Source: Reyranella sp.
GTDB taxonomy: Bacteria > Pseudomonadota > Alphaproteobacteria > Reyranellales > Reyranellaceae
DNA: 64,000 bases
Assembly: GCF_017305915.1 (NCBI RefSeq)
Contig: NZ_JAFKJN010000023.1
Coordinates: 62,001-126,000, forward strand
Reading direction: 5' to 3'
In this document: positions 15,924 through 24,443 of the stretch, piece after piece
How positions within the stretch are numbered: the first letter of the stretch is position 1
How the letters are laid out: the number at the start of each line of letters is the position of its first letter
Position numbers and translations under genes: made by a program
The notes under the pieces: generated by a model
Databases searched by the model: none
Told to the model about the DNA's origin: nothing
What the model saw: the letters and a program-made list of their open reading frames with translations, nothing else

Positions 15924-17003
15924 CTAGAGCGCGCCGCCCTCGACGCCGCGGCCCTCGGCGCGCCAGCGCAGCATGCCGCCCGGCAGGTTGGCGACGTCGC
16001 CGAAGCCCGCCTTGAGCAGGATCGCCGTGGCGTGCGCCGAGCGGCTGCCGGCGCGGCACACCGCGACGATCGGCTTGTCCTTGGGGATCTCGCCCGCCCG
16101 CGCCGCCAGCTCGCCCAGCGGCACCAGCATCGCGCCGCGGATATGGCCGAGCGGCCCGGTGAACTCGCCGGGCTCGCGCACGTCGAGCACCTGGACCTTG
16201 GAGAGGTGCTCCTCCAGCCAGTGCGGCTCGACTTCCCAGACGCCCGAAAAGGTGAAGCGCAAGGGTGCCCAGTCGGGGTCGTGCAGGGCGTTGGCATCGT
16301 TGTCGTTACCGGGCCGGCCGCAGCGCAGGTTGGCCGGCACCGCCTCGTCGATCTTCTTGGGATGCGGCAGGCCGAGGTTCTTCATGTAGCCGACATAGTC
16401 GCCCTCGCCAGCCTCGCCGCCCAGCCGCGGATTGTACTTCTTCTCCTCGGCGACGCTGGTCGCGGTCAGGCCGCGATAGTCGTGCGCCGGATAGAGCAGG
16501 CAGGTCTCGGGCAGGCAGAAGATGCGGCTGCGCACCGAGCGGTAGAGCGCCCGCGGGTCGCCCTGCTGGAAGTCGGTACGGCCCGAGCCGCGGATCATGA
16601 TGCAGTCGCCGGTGAAGGCCATGCTCTCGTCGTCGAGCACGTAGGTCAGGCAGCCGTTGGTGTGGCCGGGCGTCGCCCGCACCTCGAGCGAGCGGCGGCC
16701 GAATTCGATGCGGTCGCCGTCCTTCAGGAGGCGGTCAGCGCCCGCCGCACCGCTCGCCTCGGCCAGCGCGATCTGGCAGCCCTCGCGCTGCTTCAGCAGC
16801 CAGCCGCCGGTGACGTGGTCGGCGTGGACATGCGTCTCCAGCGACCATTTGAGGTTCAGTCCCAGCTCCGCGATCAGGGCCGCATCGCGCCGCACCTGCT
16901 CGAACACCGGGTCGATCAGCACCGCATCCTTGGTGACCGAGCAACCCAGCAGGTAGGTGTAGGTCGACGACGTCGGATCGAAGAGCTGGCGAAAGATGAG
17001 CAT
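15924..17003 (-). CDS. Persulfide dioxygenase-rhodanese fusion (ETHE1-like MBL fold + rhodanese)
   Basis: 359 residues. The N-terminal metallo-beta-lactamase domain (about 1-235) has the ETHE1 signature: THVHADHVTGG (iron-ligand HxHxDH), ATPGHTNGCLTYV, FTGDCIMIRGSGRTDFQQGD and LLYPAHDYRG. A rhodanese domain (about 255-350) follows, with LDVREPGEF and the active-site loop CRAGSR. This order matches known PDO-rhodanese fusions that oxidise glutathione persulfide to sulfite and pass sulfur through the rhodanese cysteine. All catalytic residues are present. The role is sulfide or thiol-sulfur detoxification in the cytoplasm. Two hairpins separate it from the upstream aldo-keto reductase gene. Confidence 0.94.
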   Translation of the reverse strand: MLIFRQLFDPTSSTYTYLLGCSVTKDAVLIDPVFEQVRRDAALIAELGLNLKWSLETHVHADHVTGGWLLKQREGCQIALAEASGAAGADRLLKDGDRIEFGRRSLEVRATPGHTNGCLTYVLDDESMAFTGDCIMIRGSGRTDFQQGDPRALYRSVRSRIFCLPETCLLYPAHDYRGLTATSVAEEKKYNPRLGGEAGEGDYVGYMKNLGLPHPKKIDEAVPANLRCGRPGNDNDANALHDPDWAPLRFTFSGVWEVEPHWLEEHLSKVQVLDVREPGEFTGPLGHIRGAMLVPLGELAARAGEIPKDKPIVAVCRAGSRSAHATAILLKAGFGDVANLPGGMLRWRAEGRGVEGGAL

Positions 17004-17026
17004 TGACGGCGACTCTTATGCTGGGG

Positions 17027-17098
17027 ACGCGTCACTCCAGTGACGCGTCATACGTTGTTGCCGGGAAGACGCGCGACCGGAGTCGCGCGCCCCCGGCG
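17027..17098 (-). terminator. Tandem hairpins between AKR and PDO-rhodanese genes
   Basis: Two strong palindromes lie just beyond the aldo-keto reductase stop (leftward). The nearer, 17061-17098, has a GCCGGG/CCCGGC outer stem around CGCGCGAC/GTCGCGCG; the further, 17027-17050, is GACGCGTCACT/AGTGACGCGTC (11-bp stem, 2-nt loop). Neither has a clear T-tract. They probably end AKR transcription or insulate the next gene. Confidence 0.55.
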
Positions 17099-17103
17099 AA
17101 AGA

Positions 17104-18051
17104 TCAAGGCGCGCTGGCCTTGTCGATGGCGGCGACGTCAGCGGCGTCGAGCTTGAGGTTGGGCGAGGCGGTCAGGTCCTTGAGCTGCTGCAGGCTGGTG
17201 GCCGACACGATCGGCGCGGTGATCGCCTTGCGCTGCATCAGCCAGGCGAGCGTGATCTGGGTCGGGTTCGAATTGTGCTTCTTGGCGGCGTCGTCGAGCG
17301 CCTTCAGCACCGCCATGCCCTTCGGGTTGATGTACTTCTTCACGCCCGCGCCGCGCTGTTTAGTACCGACATCGGCCTCCGAGCGGTACTTGCCGCTCAG
17401 GAACCCCGAGGCCAGCGAGTAGTACGGGATCACGCCGATCCCCTCCTTCAGGCACTCGTTCTCGAGCGCGCCCTCGAACAGGCCCCGCTCCATCAGATTG
17501 TAATGCGGCTGCAGGCTCTCGTAGCGCGGCAGGCCCTTCTCCTTGGAGATCTTGGCCGCCTCGGCGAGCCGCGGCGCCTCGTAGTTGGAGGCGCCGATGA
17601 AGCGGAGCTTGCCCGCCTTCACCAGCTCGCCGTAGGTCGACAGCGTCTCCTCGAGCGGCGTCGTCTTGTCGTCCTTGTGCGACTGGAACAGGTCGATGCG
17701 GTCGGTGCTCAGCCGCTTCAGCGATTCGTCGACCGACCACTTGATGAAGTCGCGCTTCAGCGCGCCCTCGGCCGGCACCATGCCGCACTTGGTGGCGATC
17801 TGGACCTTGTCGCGCTTGGCCGGATTCTTCTTCAGCCAGGTACCGATGATGGCCTCCGATTCGCCGCCCTTGTTGCCGGGGTACCAGCGCGAATAGACGT
17901 CGGCGGTGTCGACGAAGGAGAAGCCGGCATCGACGAAGGCATCGAGCAGCTTGTGCGAGGTCGCCTCGTCGGCGGTCCAGCCGAACACGTTGCCGCCGAA
18001 GGCGATGGGGGCAAATTCGAGGCCCGACTTGCCGAGCTTGCGTTTTTCCAC
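17104..18051 (-). CDS. Aldo/keto reductase
   Basis: 315 residues from a GTG start with an AAGGAGGAAACC site. The TIM-barrel tetrad is visible: Asp and Tyr in VDTADVYSRWYPG, Lys in IATKCGMVP, and His in DLFQSHKDD. Cofactor-site residues follow in the C-terminal half (VSATSLQQL). It is of the YajO/YakC-like group that reduces aldehydes or ketones with NADPH; the substrate is unknown. It lies 23 bases downstream of the MscS-type gene in the same direction, so the two may be co-transcribed. Confidence 0.93.
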   Translation of the reverse strand: MEKRKLGKSGLEFAPIAFGGNVFGWTADEATSHKLLDAFVDAGFSFVDTADVYSRWYPGNKGGESEAIIGTWLKKNPAKRDKVQIATKCGMVPAEGALKRDFIKWSVDESLKRLSTDRIDLFQSHKDDKTTPLEETLSTYGELVKAGKLRFIGASNYEAPRLAEAAKISKEKGLPRYESLQPHYNLMERGLFEGALENECLKEGIGVIPYYSLASGFLSGKYRSEADVGTKQRGAGVKKYINPKGMAVLKALDDAAKKHNSNPTQITLAWLMQRKAITAPIVSATSLQQLKDLTASPNLKLDAADVAAIDKASAP

Positions 18052-18074
18052 GGTTTCCTCCTTGGAGTAACTGA

Positions 18075-20051
18075 CTATTGGGCGGCGGCCCGCGCCGCCG
18101 GATCGATGCCGCCGAACGGGAAGGCCGCATAGGGCGGCCGGGCGAACTCGATGCCGAGCTTGGGCAGGGTCTCGTACATGCGCCGGATCGCCATGCGCTG
18201 GACCATGCTCGGGTTCTTCGGCTTGGCAGTGAACTTGAAGCGCACGATCAGCGAGGCGTCCTTGATGTCGACCAGGCCCTGCATCTTGAGGGGCTGCAGC
18301 AGCTCCTTCTGCCACTGCGGCTCGGCCATCATCTCGAGGCCGATCTTCTTCACCGTCTTGCGCAACAGCTCGATGTCGGTGTTGAGGCCGAAGGCCAGGT
18401 TGAACTTCACCGTCGTCCAGTCGCGGCTGAAGTTGGTGATGTGGGTAAGCTGGCCGAACGGCACGATGTGGAGCTGGCCGTTCTGATGGCGAAGCCGAAT
18501 CGAGCGCACCGAGAAGCCCTCGACCGTGCCCTTGACCTTGGTGCCGTCGATGTACTCGCCGACCCGGAACGAATCCTCGGCGAGGAAGAAGATGCCCGAG
18601 ACGATGTCGCGGACCAGCGACTGGCTGCCGAACGACACCGCGAGGCCCAGCACCGAGGCGCCGGCGATCAGCGGCGTGATGTTGACGCCGAGCTGCGACA
18701 GCACCAGCAAGCTGCCCAGGATCAGGACGGTGATGCCGACAGTAACCCGCACCACCGGCATGATGGTGCGCAGCCGCGAGGCGGCGGCCGGCGCGTCCTC
18801 GTCGGCGTCGGGATCGAAGCCCGCCGACGGCAGGGGATTGTCGGCGATGTAGTGGTCCATGCGGTACTTCAGGAACCGCCAGATCGCGTAGACCGCGAAG
18901 GTCGAGATCGCCGCCAGCCGGATGGCGCGGGCATGCGGCGCCCATTCCGACGCCTCCATGATGCCGAGCGCGCCGAGCAGGAGGGCGTCGGCCGCGATCA
19001 CGATCACCACCAGCCGCAGCGCCAGCCGCACCAGGCCCGCCACCACATCGGCCACCGTCGGCACCTCGAAGGACAGGTGGTGGGTCATGCGATGGATCAG
19101 CGTCTCGAACAGCAGCAGCAGGATCATCATCGATTCGACGCGGGCGATGCCGTGCATCGCCGCCGCGCTCTCGGTGACCGCCGCCAGGATCGCCGCCACC
19201 CCGGCCAGGACATAGAAGGCAAGGCCTGCCGCCCACCAGCTGCGCGCGAAGCTGATCTTCATCGCCGCGAAGGTCGAGCGCGGGTTGACCAGGCCGGCGA
19301 GCCACGCGCCCATCTCGTGCCGCCAGTGCCAGACGGTGTAGACCAGCGCGGCGGCGACCACCGGCACCGCCAGGATCACCGCCGCCGACACGAGCTTCGG
19401 CGATGCCCCAGTGGTCTGCATGAACGCCACCATCTGGCGCAGCAGCAGCGGCAGCAGGATCACGACGTTCAAGCCGATCAGCAGGCGGCTGGCGGTGGCG
19501 TCATCGACCGGCGCGATGCGGCCCTCCGGCGTGGTCGGCCGCAGCCAGATGCGGAACACGAAATGGAAGGCCCGCCAGTAGAGCAGCGCCACCAGGGTCT
19601 GGTGTGCGAGCTGGCCGTAGATGCCCTGCGCCGCGCCGGCGTGACGGGCGACGAAGGCGGCGGCGATCGTCAGCGCCAGCAGCGCCAGGGCATCGAGCAG
19701 CGCACCATGGAAGAAAGCGCGCAACGGCGATTCGCCGGCATGGCGCTCGAAGATGCCGACCCGCATGCGCTGCACGGCGACCCGCAGCAGCCATTCGGCG
19801 GCCAGGCCCGCCACGACGATGCCGACCAGCAGCATCGCCTCCTGCCAGCTAAAGAGAAGCGGCAGCCCGGCGAGGTAGTCGCCCAGCGCCGGCAGGCTGG
19901 CGAGGATCAGGTCGAGCTTGTCGGTGAACCCCCGCAGCATCGAGCCCATCATGCTGTCCTGCATGCCGAAGCTGGACGCAGCCTGGCCCCATGCCCCGGA
20001 GGCGATCCCCGCGGCCGGAAAAGCCAGCAGCAGCATGGGTTTACGCGTCAT
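18075..20051 (-). CDS. Large mechanosensitive ion channel, MscS family
   Basis: 658 residues, much longer than E. coli MscS (286). After a signal-like N-terminus (MTRKPMLLLAFPAAGIASGAWG) come about 10 hydrophobic segments, then the MscS core in the last 230 residues: the pore-helix-like stretch AGASVLGLAVSFGSQSLVRD, the beta domain around VGEYIDGTKVKGTVEGFSVR and QLHIVPFGQLTHITNFSRDW, and a C-terminal alpha/beta cage. It is predicted to open under membrane tension during hypo-osmotic shock. An acidic loop (DPDADEDAP) precedes the core. It is divergent from the acyl-CoA ligase gene. Confidence 0.93.
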   Translation of the reverse strand: MTRKPMLLLAFPAAGIASGAWGQAASSFGMQDSMMGSMLRGFTDKLDLILASLPALGDYLAGLPLLFSWQEAMLLVGIVVAGLAAEWLLRVAVQRMRVGIFERHAGESPLRAFFHGALLDALALLALTIAAAFVARHAGAAQGIYGQLAHQTLVALLYWRAFHFVFRIWLRPTTPEGRIAPVDDATASRLLIGLNVVILLPLLLRQMVAFMQTTGASPKLVSAAVILAVPVVAAALVYTVWHWRHEMGAWLAGLVNPRSTFAAMKISFARSWWAAGLAFYVLAGVAAILAAVTESAAAMHGIARVESMMILLLLFETLIHRMTHHLSFEVPTVADVVAGLVRLALRLVVIVIAADALLLGALGIMEASEWAPHARAIRLAAISTFAVYAIWRFLKYRMDHYIADNPLPSAGFDPDADEDAPAAASRLRTIMPVVRVTVGITVLILGSLLVLSQLGVNITPLIAGASVLGLAVSFGSQSLVRDIVSGIFFLAEDSFRVGEYIDGTKVKGTVEGFSVRSIRLRHQNGQLHIVPFGQLTHITNFSRDWTTVKFNLAFGLNTDIELLRKTVKKIGLEMMAEPQWQKELLQPLKMQGLVDIKDASLIVRFKFTAKPKNPSMVQRMAIRRMYETLPKLGIEFARPPYAAFPFGGIDPAARAAAQ

Positions 20052-20164
20052 CGGATACAGCCTCCGCCCCTCGGAAGCGACCGTAGGCCAGAATGCCGCC
20101 CCTCGCCAGTGGTTGGCTTCTGCTAGGTTCCGGCTGGAATTTCACACTTGGAGAACCGCAAGAA

Positions 20165-21793
20165 ATGCTTGGCCTGATGCAGGATCGCCCGCTTCTGATC
20201 CAGCAGCTGATCGAACACGCCGCCCTGAACCATGGTGACACCGAGATCGTGTCGCGGACCGTCGAGGGGCCGATCCACCGCTACACCTATAAAGAGGCGC
20301 GGGACCGCTCCAGGAAGGTCGCCGAGGCGCTGCTGGCGCTGGGCGTCAAGCCGGGCGACCGCATCGGCACCCTGGCCTGGAACGGCTACCGGCATTTTGA
20401 GCTCTACTACGGCATCTCGGGCATGGGTGCGGTCTGCCACACCATCAATCCGCGGCTGTTCCCCGAGCAGATCGTCTACATCGTCAATCACGCCGAGGAT
20501 CAGATCCTTTTCGTCGACATCAACCTGCTGCCGCTGGTCGAGAAGCTGCAAAGCCAGTTCAAGACGGTGCGCCACATCGTGGCGATGACCGACCGCGCGC
20601 ACGTGCCGGCCGACGTCAAGATCCCCAACCTGCTGGTCTACGAGGATCTGATCGCCGACAAACCCGGCACCTACGACTGGCCGGAGTTCGACGAGAACAC
20701 CGCCTCGTCGCTCTGCTACACCTCCGGCACGACCGGCAACCCGAAGGGCGTGCTCTACTCCCACCGCTCGACGGTGCTGCACGCCTATGGCGCGGCGCTG
20801 CCCGATACGCTCGGCCTGTCGGCGCGCTCGGTGGTGCTGCCGGTGGTGCCGATGTTCCACGTCAACGCCTGGGGCCTGCCGTACACGGCGGCGATGGTCG
20901 GTGCCAAGATCGTGTTTCCGGGCGTGGCGCTCGATGGCGCCAGCCTCTACGAGCTGTTCGAGAAGGAGAAGGTCGTCTTCACCGCCGGCGTGCCGACGGT
21001 GTGGCTGGCGCTGATCCAGTACATGCAGGCCAACAAGCTCAAGCTCTCGACCGTGAGGTACGCGGTGATCGGCGGCTCGGCCGCGCCGCCGGCCATGATC
21101 GAGACCTTCGACAAGGAATACGGCGTCGAGGTGCTGCACGCCTGGGGCATGAGCGAGATGAGCCCGCTCGGCACCGTCAACCATCCCAAGGAGAAGCACG
21201 CCGCCCTGCCGGCCGCCGAGCAGCTCGCGGTGCGGCTGAAGCAGGGCCGCCCGCCCTACGGCGTCGACATGAAGATCGTCGACGATTCGGGCAAGGAACT
21301 GCCGCGCGACGGCAAGGCGTTCGGAGATCTGCTCGTGCGCGGCCCCTGGATCACGTCAGGCTATTTCAAGGGCGAAGGCGGCGACGTGCTGCGGGACGGC
21401 TGGTTCCCGACCGGCGACGTCGCCACCCTCGATCCCGACGGCTACATGCAGATCACCGACCGCTCGAAGGACGTGATCAAGTCGGGCGGCGAATGGATCA
21501 GCTCGATCGACCTGGAGAACGCCGCCATGGCCCATCCTGGCGTCGCCGAGGCCGCGGTGATCGGCGTCGCCCATCCCAAGTGGGACGAGCGGCCGTTGCT
21601 GATCGTGCAGAAGAAGCCCGACGCCCAGCTCGACAAGGCGGCGCTGATCGAGTTCCTGAGCGGCAAGGTGGCCAAATGGTGGCTACCCGACGACGTGCAG
21701 TTCGTCGAAGCGATTCCGCACACCGCAACCGGGAAAATCCTCAAGACCCGCCTGCGCGAGGACTTCAAAGGCTACAAGCTGCCGACCGCGTAG
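20165..21793 (+). CDS. Acyl-CoA ligase (AMP-binding, medium/long-chain fatty acid type), paralogue 1
   Basis: 542 residues of the ANL adenylate-forming superfamily. The P-loop motif is CYTSGTTGNPKGVLYSHRS, the A5-like motif is GMSEMSPLGTVN, the A7 motif is DGWFPTGDVATLD, the A8 hinge is DRSKDVIKSGGEWISSIDLEN, and the C-terminal lysine is in ATGKILKTRLR. All are intact, so it should make acyl-CoA from a carboxylate, ATP and CoA. The start MLGLMQDRPLL at 20165 is chosen because the paralogue at 24444 begins with the same residues. The overall type is that of 3-methylmercaptopropionyl-CoA ligase/long-chain acyl-CoA synthetase annotations; the chain specificity is unknown. Confidence 0.95.
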   Translation: MLGLMQDRPLLIQQLIEHAALNHGDTEIVSRTVEGPIHRYTYKEARDRSRKVAEALLALGVKPGDRIGTLAWNGYRHFELYYGISGMGAVCHTINPRLFPEQIVYIVNHAEDQILFVDINLLPLVEKLQSQFKTVRHIVAMTDRAHVPADVKIPNLLVYEDLIADKPGTYDWPEFDENTASSLCYTSGTTGNPKGVLYSHRSTVLHAYGAALPDTLGLSARSVVLPVVPMFHVNAWGLPYTAAMVGAKIVFPGVALDGASLYELFEKEKVVFTAGVPTVWLALIQYMQANKLKLSTVRYAVIGGSAAPPAMIETFDKEYGVEVLHAWGMSEMSPLGTVNHPKEKHAALPAAEQLAVRLKQGRPPYGVDMKIVDDSGKELPRDGKAFGDLLVRGPWITSGYFKGEGGDVLRDGWFPTGDVATLDPDGYMQITDRSKDVIKSGGEWISSIDLENAAMAHPGVAEAAVIGVAHPKWDERPLLIVQKKPDAQLDKAALIEFLSGKVAKWWLPDDVQFVEAIPHTATGKILKTRLREDFKGYKLPTA

Positions 21794-21806
21794 CGGACGA
21801 GAAACG

Positions 21807-21876
21807 GTGTCATCCCGAGCAAAGCGAGGGATCTATACTGATCCACATAGATTCCTCGCTTTGCTCGGGATGACAC
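21807..21876. repeat. 70-bp hairpin repeat of the GTGTCATCCCGAGC type, copy 1
   Basis: Left arm GTGTCATCCCGAGCAAAGCG...GATCTAT (30 bases), 10-base loop, right arm the complement with one mismatch. It lies 13 bases after the acyl-CoA ligase stop. A second copy with the same arms is at 56957-57025. This sequence type (TGTCATCCCGAGC...) is a widely seen dispersed bacterial intergenic palindrome. It may serve as a terminator. Confidence 0.85.
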
Positions 21877-21932
21877 GACTTTGGGGATCGCCGGTACTGG
21901 AGTAGTCTCGCCGGAGAATAGGAGTAGCGTCC

Positions 21933-22916
21933 ATGGCCTCCACCGAAACGATTCCCGTCATCGATCTCGGTCCCTATCTCGCGGGCGAGCCCGGCGCGCT
22001 CGACCGCACGGCGAAGGAGCTGCGCTTCGCCCTGACCGAGATCGGCTTCTACTTCATCGTGAACCACGGGGTGCCGCGGGAAAAGATCCGCGCTGCCTTC
22101 GAGCAGGTGAAGCGCTTCCACGCCCAGCCCGTCGAAAAGAAGATGGCGCTGAAGATCGACCCGCACAGCACGGGTTACCTGCCGATGCGCGGCAACACGC
22201 TGCGCACCTCGACCGTGCAGGCCGGTACCAAACCCAACCTCAACGAGGCCTTCTTCGTTAAGCGCGAGCTGGCGCCGGATCATCCCGACGTGCTGGCCAA
22301 CCGGCGCTTCCGCGGCCTCAACCGCTGGCCCGACCTGCCGGGGTTCCGCGAGATCATCCTCGACTACAACGAGACGATGGAGCGGCTGGTCCAGAAGATG
22401 GTGCGGATCTATGCCCGCGCCCTCGATCTGCCAGCGGAGTATTTCGATGCCGCGTTCCAGGACCCGCAATACTCGCTGCGCATGACCCACTACCCGCACC
22501 AGGACGGGCCGGTGGTCGACGAGTTCGGCCTGGCGCCGCACACCGACACCAGCTTCCTGACCCTGCTGGCGCCCAACGACGTGCCGGGCCTGTCGATCCG
22601 CACCCAGAGCGGCAACTGGATCGATGCGCTGGCGATTGCGGACGCCTACGTGGTGAACGGCGGCCAGATGCTGCAGCGCTGGACCAACGACGTCTTCCTG
22701 GCGACGCCGCACCGCGCCATCAACCGCAGCGGCAGCGAGCGCTACGCCATCCCGTTCTTCTGCGACAGCAACATCGACTGGCCGGTCGCCGCCGTGCCGA
22801 CCACCGTCGGCCCGGACAAGCTCCCGAAGTATCCGACGACGTACTACACCGACTACATGATCTGGTATCAGAAGCGGAACTACGACGTGCTCAACCAGGC
22901 CCAGGCGGCCGATTGA
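21933..22916 (+). CDS. Isopenicillin N synthase-like 2OG-Fe(II) oxygenase
   Basis: 327 residues, with an AGGAG site before ATG 21933. The N-terminal DIOX_N part starts IPVIDLGPYLAGEPG. The iron-binding H-x-D is APHTDTSFLTLL near residue 208, the distal His is in LATPHRAINRSG, and RYAIPFFCDSN is the co-substrate strand. It is a paralogue of the protein at 11231. It is followed by a glyoxalase-fold gene overlapping its stop by 4 bases and then by a mandelate-racemase-like gene, so the three are co-translated and likely act in one pathway. The substrate is unknown. Confidence 0.91.
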   Translation: MASTETIPVIDLGPYLAGEPGALDRTAKELRFALTEIGFYFIVNHGVPREKIRAAFEQVKRFHAQPVEKKMALKIDPHSTGYLPMRGNTLRTSTVQAGTKPNLNEAFFVKRELAPDHPDVLANRRFRGLNRWPDLPGFREIILDYNETMERLVQKMVRIYARALDLPAEYFDAAFQDPQYSLRMTHYPHQDGPVVDEFGLAPHTDTSFLTLLAPNDVPGLSIRTQSGNWIDALAIADAYVVNGGQMLQRWTNDVFLATPHRAINRSGSERYAIPFFCDSNIDWPVAAVPTTVGPDKLPKYPTTYYTDYMIWYQKRNYDVLNQAQAAD

Positions 22917-23281
22917 GCATCGCGTTCCAGCAGGCCGTTCCGATCCTGCGCATCTTCTCGGTCGAGAAGGCGCGCGAGTTTTATGTCGACTTCCTCGGCT
23001 TCGCCTGGGACTGGGAGCATCGCTTCGGCGACGACTTCCCACTCTACGCCGAGGTATCGCGCGCCGGGCTGACGTTTCATCTCAGCGAGCATTACGGCGA
23101 CGGCAGCCCCGGCGCCGGCGTTCTGCTCTTCATGACTGGCCTCGACGCGTTCCATCGCGAGCTCACGGCGAAGAACTACCGCTACTACCGTCCCGGCATC
23201 GAGGATGCCGAATGGGGCGCCCGGATCATGAAGCTCCAGGATCCCTTCCATAACCGCCTGACTTTCGCCGAGCGCAAATAG
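22913..23281 (+). CDS. Glyoxalase-superfamily (bleomycin-resistance-like) protein
   Basis: 122 residues from a TTG start that overlaps the upstream stop (TTGA). It has the VOC-fold pattern: AVPILRIFSVEKAREFYVDF at the start, FLGFAWDWEHRF, LTFHLSEHYGDGSPGAG in the middle and LQDPFHNRLTF at the end. Members of this subgroup are annotated as glyoxalase-superfamily proteins with bleomycin-resistance-like structure; resistance function is not implied. The gene ends one base before the mandelate-racemase-like ATG. A small isomerase, dioxygenase or binding role in the same pathway is inferred from context only. Confidence 0.85.
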   Translation: MSIAFQQAVPILRIFSVEKAREFYVDFLGFAWDWEHRFGDDFPLYAEVSRAGLTFHLSEHYGDGSPGAGVLLFMTGLDAFHRELTAKNYRYYRPGIEDAEWGARIMKLQDPFHNRLTFAERK

Positions 23282-24430
23282 ATGGACTCCGCAACATTGG
23301 CGCACGTCGAGGCGCACGTCTTCCGCACGCCCATCAAGGAGCCGGTGCGCACCTCCTTCGGCACCATGACCGAGCGCGCCGCGGTGTTCGTGGCTGTCGA
23401 GGATTCTGACGGCGCCCGCGGCTGGGGCGAGATCTGGTGCAACTTCCCCAATGCCGCCGCCGAGCATCGCGCGCTGCTGTTCGCCGACATCGTGGCGCCG
23501 CGCGCGCTCGGCCAGCCGATCGACGATCCGATGGCGCTGTGGGCCGGGATCGAGCGCGACCTGCATGTGCTCAGGATCCAGAGCGGCGATGCCGGCGCCT
23601 TCTCGGCCGCGCTAGCCGGCCTCGATCTCGCGGTCCATGACCTGCGGGCGCGCAAGCGCGGCCTGCCGCTGTGGCGGTCGCTGGGCGGCCGGGACGATTC
23701 GCCGGTACCGGTCTATGCCTCGGGCATCAATCCCGGCAAGGCCGCCTTCCGCACCGTCGAGCACATGCGCGCCGAGGGCCATCGCGCCTTCAAGCTCAAG
23801 ATCGGCTTCGGCGCCGACACCGACCTCGGCTCGCTGAAGCCGGTCGCCTCCTCGCTCGCCAGCGACGAGCGGCTGATGGTCGACGTCAACCAGGGCTGGG
23901 ACCTCCGCGCCGCCGCCGGGATGCTGCCGCGGCTCATCGACTTCCCGCTGGTCTGGATCGAGGAACCGTTGATGGCCGACCGCCCGGCGGCGGAATGGAC
24001 CCAGGTCGCCGCGCTGGCCCGCGCGCCGCTCGCTGCTGGCGAGAATGTCCGCGGCGCCGGGTCGTTCCAGGCGATGATCGACGGAGGCCTCTTCGGATTT
24101 GTACAGCCCGACGCTGCCAAATGGGGCGGCCACTCGGGCTGCCTGCCGGTGGCGAAGGCCGCGCTGGCGGCCGGCCGCACCTTCTGCCCGCATTATCTCG
24201 GCGGCGGCATCGGCCTGATGCATTCCCTGCACCTGCTGGCGGCGGTGCGCGGGCCCGGCCTGCTCGAGGTCGACGCCAACGCCAACCCGTTGCGGGAAGG
24301 CGTGCTGCAAAATCTCATGGCGGTCACGGACGGTTGCGTTTCCCTTCCCGGCGGGCAGGGACTCGGTCTAGAACCGGATTTGAAGCCGCTCGTGCCCTTA
24401 AGAAGCCTTCACCTGGAGCGGCGTGCGTAA
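23282..24430 (+). CDS. Mandelate racemase/muconate lactonizing enzyme-family protein
   Basis: 382 residues. The capping domain opens VEAHVFRTPIKEPVRTSFG. The barrel carries FKLKIGF (Lys-x-Lys base), Asp in LMVDVNQGWD, Glu in VWIEEPL, Glu in AAGENVRG, VQPDAAKWGG (Asp of an Asp/His dyad) and a His in FCPHYLGGG. This set is that of the mandelate-racemase subgroup with all metal ligands present. It is predicted to racemise, epimerise or dehydrate an alpha-hydroxy or sugar acid. It directly abuts the glyoxalase-fold gene and precedes the second acyl-CoA ligase by 13 bases. The product may feed the ligase. Confidence 0.92.
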   Translation: MDSATLAHVEAHVFRTPIKEPVRTSFGTMTERAAVFVAVEDSDGARGWGEIWCNFPNAAAEHRALLFADIVAPRALGQPIDDPMALWAGIERDLHVLRIQSGDAGAFSAALAGLDLAVHDLRARKRGLPLWRSLGGRDDSPVPVYASGINPGKAAFRTVEHMRAEGHRAFKLKIGFGADTDLGSLKPVASSLASDERLMVDVNQGWDLRAAAGMLPRLIDFPLVWIEEPLMADRPAAEWTQVAALARAPLAAGENVRGAGSFQAMIDGGLFGFVQPDAAKWGGHSGCLPVAKAALAAGRTFCPHYLGGGIGLMHSLHLLAAVRGPGLLEVDANANPLREGVLQNLMAVTDGCVSLPGGQGLGLEPDLKPLVPLRSLHLERRA

Positions 24431-24443
24431 CAGAGGAAACGCC

